From: an uncultured Pseudomonadales bacterium
Lineage (GTDB): Bacteria; Pseudomonadota; Gammaproteobacteria; Pseudomonadales; Azotimanducaceae
Assembly (NCBI GenBank): GCA_958296405.1
Contig: OY282519.1
Coordinates: 1,968,132-2,032,131 of the forward strand
Direction: 5' to 3'
Length of the DNA stretch: 64,000 nt
The position numbers and the translations under genes are program-made. Positions within the stretch are counted from its first letter, which is position 1. The number at the start of each line of letters is the position of its first letter. Under the pieces are notes generated by a model, which searched no databases, had not been told where the DNA came from, and saw nothing but the letters and a program-made list of their open reading frames with translations. Shown here one piece after another: positions 18,673 to 26,400 of this stretch.

Positions 18673-19376
18673 CAATGCACCTCGGCGGCGTCGCCCCAAG
18701 CCTTGCGCAGCCGCTCCATGTTGAACCCCGGCTCCTGGGCGGCGCTGATGATGACGCGCTCGCGCCGGGCGATGTTGGCGGCGGCTTCTGACACCGCATC
18801 GGCGGCGTCTTCCGGCACCACCACGGCGCCGTGCTGGTCCGCATGAATGAGGTCTCCATCCTTCACCCGCATGCCGGCCACCGTCACCGGGGTGCCGAAG
18901 CCGACTGGATGCACGAAAGCGTGGGATGGCCCCACCCGGTCTGCCAGCAGTTGAAATCCCGGCGCAATGTCCGGCAAGTCTCGCACGCTGCCGTCCGTCA
19001 CCAGCCCGATGCAGCCCAGCCCCTTATGGATGTTGCTGTTCACCTCGCCCCAGAACGAGCCGTAGCCGCGCGCGTCTCCATCCAAGTCTTGAATGACCAT
19101 GACGGCCGGCTTCGGCCCGCCATCAACGTAAGAGTAGTAAGCGTCCTGCATGGCGCGGGCCTCTGCGCCGGCGAGGTCTGAAGGGTGCATGGCGCGGATG
19201 GTGGCGGTGCGAGCGAAGCCGACCATCGAACCGAGCTCCGGGCGGGCGCAAAACAGGGGATCAACGGTGTAGCCGTAGCCCCGGCGCTTTGGCGCCACGA
19301 GCTCCAAGGCGTTGCACACGGTAGGCGTGTCCAGCGCCCGCAACGCTTCGAAGGTCTCCGCGTCGATTTTTGACAT
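18672..19376 (-). CDS. RraA-like protein (HMG/CHA aldolase family)
   Basis: A 234-residue protein starting at the ATG at 19376 (MSKIDAETFEALRALDTPTVCNALE). The RraA/dimethylmenaquinone methyltransferase-like fold is indicated by DTPTVCNAL, the FWGEVNSNIHKGLGCIGLVTDGSVRDL block containing the G-x-x-x-D-G-x-x-R-D substrate/metal motif, and HADQHGAVVVPE near the end. Members include 4-hydroxy-4-methyl-2-oxoglutarate aldolases, oxaloacetate decarboxylases and the RNase E regulator RraA. It heads the leftward operon with the thioredoxin-fusion protein and the selenoprotein, which is unusual company and leaves its substrate open. Confidence 0.75.
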   Translation of the reverse strand: MSKIDAETFEALRALDTPTVCNALELVAPKRRGYGYTVDPLFCARPELGSMVGFARTATIRAMHPSDLAGAEARAMQDAYYSYVDGGPKPAVMVIQDLDGDARGYGSFWGEVNSNIHKGLGCIGLVTDGSVRDLPDIAPGFQLLADRVGPSHAFVHPVGFGTPVTVAGMRVKDGDLIHADQHGAVVVPEDAADAVSEAAANIARRERVIISAAQEPGFNMERLRKAWGDAAEVH

Positions 19377-19444
19377 GTGGTGTTTCCTGCCCGCAACCTT
19401 GGCTATGTTAGTCTCACTGGCAATCCGATGGAACAACGCGGCCG

Positions 19445-20605
19445 GTGCTTTCCTCTCTGAGTTTTGGCCTCGACGAAACCCTTGTGGCCCTGCGGGACAT
19501 GGTGCGCCGCTTCGCCACCGAGGAGATCGCGCCGCGCGCCCGCGGCATCGATGCGGACAACGCCTTCCCGCGGGACCTGTGGCCGCGGCTGGGCGAACTC
19601 GGCCTGCTGGGCGTTACCGCCGCCGAGGAGTGGGGCGGCGCCGGCTTGGGCTATCTGGCTCACTGCGTGGCGATGGAAGAGATTTCGCGGGCATCCGCCG
19701 CGGTGGGGCTCTCCTATGGGGCACATTCCAACCTGTGCGTGAACCAGATCGAACGCCACGGCACGGCGGCGCAGAAGCGCCGTTATCTGCCGCCGCTCGT
19801 GCGCGGCGAACATGTTGGAGCGTTGGCGATGAGCGAGGCCGAGGCCGGCTCGGACGTCACCTCCATGCGCTTGACGGCGCGGCGCGAGGGCGACGCCTAT
19901 GTGCTCGACGGCGCGAAAATGTGGATCACCAACGGCCCCGATGCAGACACCTATGTCATCTACGCGAAGACGGCCCCGGAGGCCGGCGCGCATGGCATCA
20001 CCGCCTTCATCGTGGAACGGGACACGCCCGGCTTCAGCCGCTCGCCGAAGCTCGACAAGCTGGGCATGCGCGGCTCGAACACCTGCGAGTTGGTGTTCGA
20101 GCGCGCCGCGGTGCCGGCGGATGCCGTGCTCGGCGGCGAAGGGCGGGGCGTCGGCGTGTTGATGAGCGGGCTGGACTACGAGCGGGTGGTACTTGCCGCC
20201 GGCCCGCTCGGCATCATGCAGGCATGCTTGGACGTGGCGTTGCCGTACGCCGGCGAGCGCGAGCAGTTCGGCCAACCCATCGGGCGCTTTCAACTTGTGC
20301 AGGGCAAACTCGCAGACATGTACACCCGCGCCAACGCGGCGCGCGCCTACCTCTACGCCGTGGCCGCCGCATGCGACCGGGGCGAGACCACGCGCAAGGA
20401 CGCCGCCGGCGCAATTCTGCACTGCGCCGAAGCCGCCACCGCCACCGCGCTTGACGCCATCCAGATTCTTGGCGGCAACGGCTACATTGACGATTACCCC
20501 ACTGGCCGCCTGTTGCGCGATGCCAAGCTCTACGAGATTGGCGCCGGCACCTCGGAGGTGCGCCGCTGGCTCATCGGGCGCGAACTGGTCGAGGAAGCGG
20601 CTTGA
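19445..20605 (+). CDS. Isovaleryl-CoA dehydrogenase
   Basis: A 386-residue acyl-CoA dehydrogenase that would oxidise isovaleryl-CoA to 3-methylcrotonyl-CoA in leucine breakdown, passing electrons to ETF. FAD-binding and family motifs are visible: [24 protein letters not shown] and [12 protein letters not shown]. The catalytic base in isovaleryl-CoA dehydrogenases lies in LD(L/Y)ERxVLA; here it is Glu246 in [10 protein letters not shown], whereas most other ACADs carry it near the C-terminus. Start is GTG 19445, with a poor ribosome site. The 3-methylcrotonyl-CoA carboxylase genes that often accompany it are absent. Confidence 0.82.
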   Translation: MLSSLSFGLDETLVALRDMVRRFATEEIAPRARGIDADNAFPRDLWPRLGELGLLGVTAAEEWGGAGLGYLAHCVAMEEISRASAAVGLSYGAHSNLCVNQIERHGTAAQKRRYLPPLVRGEHVGALAMSEAEAGSDVTSMRLTARREGDAYVLDGAKMWITNGPDADTYVIYAKTAPEAGAHGITAFIVERDTPGFSRSPKLDKLGMRGSNTCELVFERAAVPADAVLGGEGRGVGVLMSGLDYERVVLAAGPLGIMQACLDVALPYAGEREQFGQPIGRFQLVQGKLADMYTRANAARAYLYAVAAACDRGETTRKDAAGAILHCAEAATATALDAIQILGGNGYIDDYPTGRLLRDAKLYEIGAGTSEVRRWLIGRELVEEAA

Positions 20606-20686
20606 TGTCGCCTCGCCGCTGTGCGCCCGCGGTGGCGGATGCGTCGGCTCAGCAAAGTGCCGGCTCAGCAAAGTAAGGAAAACCCC

Positions 20687-22468
20687 ATGACAGGCTATCG
20701 CGCCCCGACGCGGGACATCTGGTTCGTCCTTGAAGACTTGGTGGATTGGAGCGAGGTGGCGGCCTTGCCCGGCTTTGAGGAAGCCACGCCCGAGCTGGTG
20801 CGCGCCGCCCTCACCGAGGCCGCGACCTTGGCGGAGGAAGTGATCGCGCCAACCAATATGGCGGGCGATCAGGAAGGCGCCCGCATCGAGGCCGGCGAGG
20901 TGCGGGTGTCGGTGCCGTTCAAGGCTGCCTTCGAGCGCTTTCGGGAGGGCGGGTGGACGTCCCTGCCGGGCAACCCCGAGTACGGCGGGCAGGGGCTGCC
21001 GGCGTTGTTGGCCATTGCGCTTTCCGAGTTGTGGTCTGCGGCGAACCTTGCTTGGTCGAATTGCGCGCTGTTGGCGGAAGGGGCGATCCATGCCATCGAG
21101 AGCCACGCCGACGCGGCGCTCAAGGCGCGCTACCTGCCCAAGCTCATCGCCGGGGAGTGGACCGGCACCATGAACCTGACGGAACCCCAAGCTGGCTCCG
21201 ACCTTGGCTTGATTCGCAGCGTCGCCACGCCCGACGGCGATCGCTATCGCATCAAGGGCCAGAAAATCTTCATCACCTACGGCGACCACGACATGGCGGA
21301 CAACATCGTCCACCTTGTGCTGGCGCGTTTGCCCGATGCGCCACCGGGCGTGCGCGGCATTTCGCTCTTTTTGGTGCCTAAGCGCTTGCTGAGCGAGGAC
21401 GGCAGCTTGGGCGAACGCAACGCCGTGCAGGCGGTGTCGCTGGAGAAGAAGCTCGGCATCCACGGCAGCCCCACTTGCGTGATGGCGTTCGACGGCGCCG
21501 AGGGTTACTTGGTGGGCGAGGCGAATCAGGGCCTCGCTTGCATGTTCACGATGATGAACCACGCGCGCATCCGCGTCGGCGTGCAGGGGCTCGCCATCGC
21601 CGAGCGCGCCTATCAGCAGGCGCTTGGCTACGCCCGGGAGCGTGTGCAGGGCAACCTGCCCGGCGAACGCGCGCCGGTGGCCATCATCCAGCATCCGGAT
21701 GTGCGGCGCATGTTGATGGAGATGAAGGCGCAGATCGAGGCGATGCGCGCGGTGGCCTACGTGGGCGCCTCGCATCTAGACCACGCGGCGCGTGTGGAAG
21801 GCGCCGCGCAGGCGACGCATCAAGCGCGGGTGGACTTGATGACGCCCGTCATCAAGGCATGGCTCACGGAGACGGGCCAGCAACTCGCCTCGTTGGCGGT
21901 GCAGGTGTTCGGCGGCATGGGCTTCGTTGAGGAAACGGGCGTGGCGCAGCACTATCGGGACGCGCGCATCACCACCATCTACGAAGGCACCACCGGCATT
22001 CAAGCCGCAGACCTCATGGGCCGCAAGGTGCTGCGCGACCAAGGCGCAGCGCTGCGGGCGCTCATCGCGGAAATGCGGGCAGTGGAGGCGGACTTGGCGG
22101 CTGCCATGGCGGATGCGCTGCCGGCCTTTAGCGCCGGCGTGGATCACCTGGAGGCGGGCCTCGAGTGGGTGCTCGCCCACGCCGGCAACGATTTCGCCAT
22201 CGCCGGCGCGGTCGCTTTCGACTTCCTCATGCTCGTCGGCGATGTGGCCGGTGCCCACGAAATGGCCAAGAGCGCGCTGGTCGCCCAACGCCGCCTCGCC
22301 GCCGGCGATGGCACGCGGGGCTTCCTTGAGGCGAAGACGGTGACGGCGCGCTTCTACTTGGAGCATGTGCTGCCACGCGCCGCTGGGCGCCTCGCGGCGG
22401 TGAAAGCTGGGGCGGACACGGTGATGGCGCTCACCGAGGAGCAGTTCGAGCCGGCTCCGCTGGCGTGA
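20687..22468 (+). CDS. Acyl-CoA dehydrogenase, DmdC-like large type
   Basis: A 593-residue flavoprotein of the long ACAD subgroup that includes the 3-methylmercaptopropionyl-CoA dehydrogenase DmdC. The ATG at 20687 follows TAAGGAA at 20674-20680. It has the N-terminal DUF-like helix block (MTGYRAPTRDIWFVLEDL), the FAD region (MNLTEPQAGSDLG, IKGQKIFITYGDHD), QVFGGMGFVEETG, the catalytic-region IYEGTTGIQAADLMGRK, and a ~150-residue C-terminal helical extension. Real DMSP use would need dmdB/dmdD, which are not present, so medium-chain acyl-CoA is equally possible. Likely co-transcribed with the preceding dehydrogenase. Confidence 0.82.
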   Translation: MTGYRAPTRDIWFVLEDLVDWSEVAALPGFEEATPELVRAALTEAATLAEEVIAPTNMAGDQEGARIEAGEVRVSVPFKAAFERFREGGWTSLPGNPEYGGQGLPALLAIALSELWSAANLAWSNCALLAEGAIHAIESHADAALKARYLPKLIAGEWTGTMNLTEPQAGSDLGLIRSVATPDGDRYRIKGQKIFITYGDHDMADNIVHLVLARLPDAPPGVRGISLFLVPKRLLSEDGSLGERNAVQAVSLEKKLGIHGSPTCVMAFDGAEGYLVGEANQGLACMFTMMNHARIRVGVQGLAIAERAYQQALGYARERVQGNLPGERAPVAIIQHPDVRRMLMEMKAQIEAMRAVAYVGASHLDHAARVEGAAQATHQARVDLMTPVIKAWLTETGQQLASLAVQVFGGMGFVEETGVAQHYRDARITTIYEGTTGIQAADLMGRKVLRDQGAALRALIAEMRAVEADLAAAMADALPAFSAGVDHLEAGLEWVLAHAGNDFAIAGAVAFDFLMLVGDVAGAHEMAKSALVAQRRLAAGDGTRGFLEAKTVTARFYLEHVLPRAAGRLAAVKAGADTVMALTEEQFEPAPLA

Positions 22469-22587
22469 GTGAGGCCGGGCTGGCGGCGACGCTGTGCTCC
22501 ACTGCCGCGAGCGCGTCTGAGCGTCGCCGTTGGCGTGACTGGGGCAACGCCATCGCCGGCATCCGGCGCGCCGTCGGCGACGCGAGA

Positions 22588-22615
22588 TTGACAGCCGCCA
22601 CCGCCGCGGTAGGAT
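22588..22615 (+). promoter_or_regulatory. Sigma-70 promoter for the tRNA pair
   Basis: A perfect -35 TTGACA (22588-22593), a 16-bp spacer and a -10-like TAGGAT (22610-22615), placed about 18 bp ahead of tRNA-Val. Confidence 0.55.
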
Positions 22616-22632
22616 GCATCGTTGATTGACTC

Positions 22633-22708
22633 GGGTGTTTAGCTCAGTTGGGAGAGCGACGGCCCTACAAGCCGTAGGTCGCAGGTTCGAGCCCTGCAAC
22701 ACCCACCA
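22633..22708 (+). tRNA. tRNA-Val(TAC)
   Basis: Complete 76-nt cloverleaf including encoded CCA. Acceptor GGGTGTT/AACACCC, D stem GCTC/GAGC, anticodon stem ACGGC/GCCGT and T arm GCAGG-TTCGAGC-CCTGC all pair. The anticodon loop is CCTACAA, giving TAC (valine). Position 33 is C, not the near-universal U. Confidence 0.93.
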
Positions 22709-22717
22709 GGCAGTCTC

Positions 22718-22794
22718 GGAGCGGTAGTTCAGCTGGTTAGAATGCCGGCCTGTCACGCCGGAGGTCGCGGGTTCGAGTCCCGTCCGCTCCGCCA
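22718..22794 (+). tRNA. tRNA-Asp(GTC), island integration site
   Basis: Complete 77-nt cloverleaf with encoded CCA. Acceptor GGAGCGG/CCGCTCC, anticodon loop CTGTCAC with GTC (aspartate), T arm GCGGG-TTCGAGT-CCCGT. Its last 11 bases lie in the 20-bp direct repeat that recurs at 29780-29799, so the gene was restored after insertion of an element. Confidence 0.97.
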
Positions 22795-22803
22795 TACATT
22801 TCC
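22784..22803 (+). repeat. Left attachment repeat (attL)
   Basis: A 20-bp sequence from the tRNA-Asp 3' end (starting CCGCTCCGCCA) repeated exactly at 29780-29799. Beyond the exact match, ATTGATTT occurs seven bases downstream in both copies, so the similarity extends imperfectly. Confidence 0.8.
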
Positions 22804-22819
22804 CTAAAGCATTGATTTC

Positions 22820-23499
22820 AAAGTAATTTTTATCCCTTCTCAAGGGCGATGTACCATTAGCTGTTCCCTGTTTTTCTCGGTGCGTTAAGGTCAGCCCGAG
22901 CCCCTACTCTTGTTTGGGGCGACACTTCCATGCGTGATCGTGGTCGCTGAGCTGAACAGGCCATCCAGTTTTGGTCCCGTCCCCAAACCGCGTCACCCGC
23001 AGTCGTAGGCGCCGTCGCCACCTTGGGCAAGCGTGAACGCCTGCGCCCCAGCGATCTCAAACCGCGGTCAAGCGGAACGAGGCCGATGGCGAACTCCCGA
23101 CCTACGTGCTGGTCATCACCGGCGCGCCCGTCGAGAGCGACCGGCCGTTCCGCAAGGTCTACAACGACTCGTGGCGGGGCGCGCGAGACAGGGGCGACAT
23201 CAGGTTGATCCCGAGTAAGCGTCGCGCACGGACTGTCACCGCAAATTTACCCATACGCCCGTTTCGAACTTGATTTCGACCGGCGTATCGACTTCGAAGG
23301 AAGGGCCGCATGAGCGTCAGGATGCGTATACCCGAAACGGCGGAGTGCGTGAACACGCCACAACCCCGTTTCGCTGTTCATTTCGGGTGGTTTCCGGGCT
23401 AATGTACAGACCCCGTGTTTGGGCCAACTTGGGTAGCTGCCTTGAGTCAGAAGGCGAGATGGCACCGGAGGTCAAAAACGTAGTGCGAGGGTGGTTGCG
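22820..23499. other. Left arm of island, no intact gene
   Basis: About 680 bp without a convincing gene. A rightward segment around 23050-23230 translates to protein-like sequence (NEADGELPTYVLVITGAPVE) but is open only between stops and lacks a start. I do not recognise it; it may be a gene remnant. The region must also hold the promoter of the giant gene. Confidence 0.4.
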
Positions 23500-26400
23500 G
23501 TGAAACTAGCGCCTGCAGAGGGGGAACGTGCGGCGTTGCGCGGCTACCGGTGGCAATACGACCACATTGCAGCGCGGATCTACGACGCGATATGGGAGCA
23601 CGAGTTTCTCCAGCTTCGTCTGACGGATCCGGATGCGGGCCCCGTGGACGACTTGGTGCTCGTTCGCGACGCGAGAGTCGATGCGTATCAATTCAAGTCG
23701 GCGGGTTACGGCGGGTATCTGACGTTCAGCAAGGTCGTCGGTGCTCGACGGAGGCGCAGGTCTAGCGAGGGATCTTCACTGATAGGAGCGCTGGCGGATG
23801 GATGGGGCTGTTTGCGCGGGAGTTACGCGAACGCTCGGGTTCACCTTGTTGCACAGCAGATGGCCTCGGTCAGCGATCATCTTGGACAGGGTGACCAGCG
23901 ACCGTCGCCGGATCATTTCGCGGCGTTCATATCGCAGGTGCTGGAGCCATTGGGCAGGGGCGAGAAGCGATTGGACATGATCGGTTCGGGATGGGAAGGC
24001 GCGATCGAGAGGATGCGGGAGGCGTCCGGCCTGACGGCGGCGGAATTCGAAGCATTCGTGCAGTCTGTCGAGTTCGAGCTGGGGGCAGGGACGGGACTGA
24101 GCGAAGGTCGATCAACGAGAAGCGCAGACATTCGCGCGCTTTCGGACACGCTGCACCGGGAGGTGTCGAAAGCGACATCTGTGGTCGAACTGGACCGCGC
24201 AGCCATCTTGCGGCTGATGAACTGGGGCGGGCGCATCGGGCTGCTAAGTCCTCACGTGTTTCCGGTCGACCTAGACACCTATGAGCCATTGACAGAAGCG
24301 GTGAGACAGGCGGAGGAGGCGATCGCAGGGCACGACAGTGGGTACGTGGCCGTGGTCGGGCCGCCTGGCGCAGGGAAGTCCAGCCTTTTGACGCAAGCGC
24401 TCACAGGCAGTGACGATCGAGTGCTCCGTTACTACGCCTATGTGCCCGGCACGGGTGTTGTTTCGACGCGGTTGACGGCCCGAGGATTTCTCCATGATCT
24501 GATTGTGATGTTGGGTAACCGCCGCGTATTGCCGCGGGATCCCGAGTTGGCAAGCGACGACATTGACGAACTGCGACGGCAGTTTGCCGACCACTTGGAT
24601 GCCGTTGGCGCGGATTTTAAGAAGGACCGCTTACGCACAGTAGTCGTCGTGGACGGACTCGATCATGTGGAGCGGGAGTACAAGGGGACGGACAGCCTGC
24701 TTGGCGAACTACCGCGGCCGGACGCGCTGCCCGAAGGGTTGGTCTTCGTAGTGGGGAGCCGGACACTGGAGCCGCTGCGGCCGCGCGTTCGACAACATTT
24801 GGAGGAACGCGAGGCGATCGTGGACCTCCAACACCACCGGTTGCCGCCATCGGCGATCCGGGAAATCTGTCGGCGCGCGCCGATGACGTCGGGGTTGGCC
24901 GTGGATCTCCACACGAGGATAGCCGAACTGAGCGACGGGCATCCGCTGGCGCTGAGTTACCTACTCAATCGACTGCGGGACACAAGCAGAACTTCCCCGG
25001 AGGAAACCCTCGCGGACGCTCCCGTGTACTCGGGCGATGTGGCCGCCGAGTACCGAGAGGTCTGGACTGGAATAGAAGAGGATCCCGGTGTCGTGAAGAT
25101 TCTCGCGGTTTGTTCTCGAATGCGCATCGCGACAACCACAGATTGGATCGCAACTTGGGCAGATGGAGATGCTTTGGATCGGTTTCGAAGAAGGATCCTG
25201 TACCTTTTTCGCAATGATCGACAGGGACTTACGTTTTTCCACGACTCATTCAGACAATTCGTGGTCGAGAAGACCTGCTTGGGAGATAACCGTCAGCCGG
25301 ATTCCGGCCACGAAGCCGCTTGGCACGCTCGAATCGCGAGCATTTCACGAGCATCGCTCGATGCTCGATTCAAGGACGAGGAACTCTATCACCGGTATCG
25401 CGCGGGCGATGCCGAGGAAGCATTGTCGCTGTGCGCACAGCGAGGGTTTCGCGATCAGTTCCTAAGGTTGAGGGAACCACATCTGATTTTGGGGGACATC
25501 GGCTTCGGACTAGCAATGGCGGCGGAACGCGCCGAGATACGAAGCCTGATTGGCCTGTTGTTGGCCCTTGCAGAAGTCGAGGCGAGGAACGAAGCGCTTG
25601 ACTATGTGGACATGCCGGGACTCCTTTTCGAGTGCAGGCTCGTTGACGAGGCGGTGAGGTTTTGCAGCACTTCGTCAAGGCGATCCCCCCTCGCCCAGAT
25701 ATATGGGTTGGCCGGGAGGCTGGGCGCTGACGGCGATGTGGAAGGACGTCGCATGTTCGATCTGGCGGAGCAGGATGGTCTCGATGATCGCCGGCGAGGT
25801 CGAGTCGCAGGACAGGAGCACGATGCGGCGGTGGCGTGGGCGGCAACGGCGCCGCTATTTCGTCCGATCGATAAGGTGATTGCAGGGGTCGAGAGGGTTG
25901 CGGGTCAAGATGCGGCGATGGACGGGCGCGAGCGTGGTAGCGGCTGGCGGCGATACGTGCTGATGATGGAAGCCCTAGTCGGCGCGACGGTGGATCGAGG
26001 CGACGCGTCGGGTTTGCGGCTCATTGACAGCACATTGTTGAATCGGATTGACGAGCTAACAATATTGGTAGCCGGCCAAGAGGAAGATTCGGCGCGGCAG
26101 GCATTGAACGGGAAGCTGGCGACCTTGGTCGATTTGCGCTTTCAGGTCCAGCTTGGGTTGTTGAGCCGCGAGGACACCACCGCCGCTCGTCAGAACAGAC
26201 TGCCGAACCTGCGCACCGTTCTGCGAGGCATGCCGCTACGGCATACGACGATGCTGGACGTTGCCGAGGTGATGGTCAAGCTTGGCGACGTGAGTGCGGC
26301 GAGGCGGCTGGTGGACCGCATGCCGTTCGACGAGTCGCCCGGTCTGGAGACCCCACGCGGAGGGGAACGATCCGGCGTTGTGTCGAACCGGTTCCGATAC

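Noticed and set aside
20687..22468. DMSP degradation gene dmdC
   Set aside because: The protein is of the DmdC-like length and type, but no dmdA, dmdB or dmdD is present, so the specific pathway is not claimed.
23187..23200. 14-bp GACAGGGGCGACAT also at 34063-34076, considered as a second att or IS end pair
   Set aside because: No inverted partner, no tRNA, no symmetrical context; may be a fragment of an IS end but cannot be supported.
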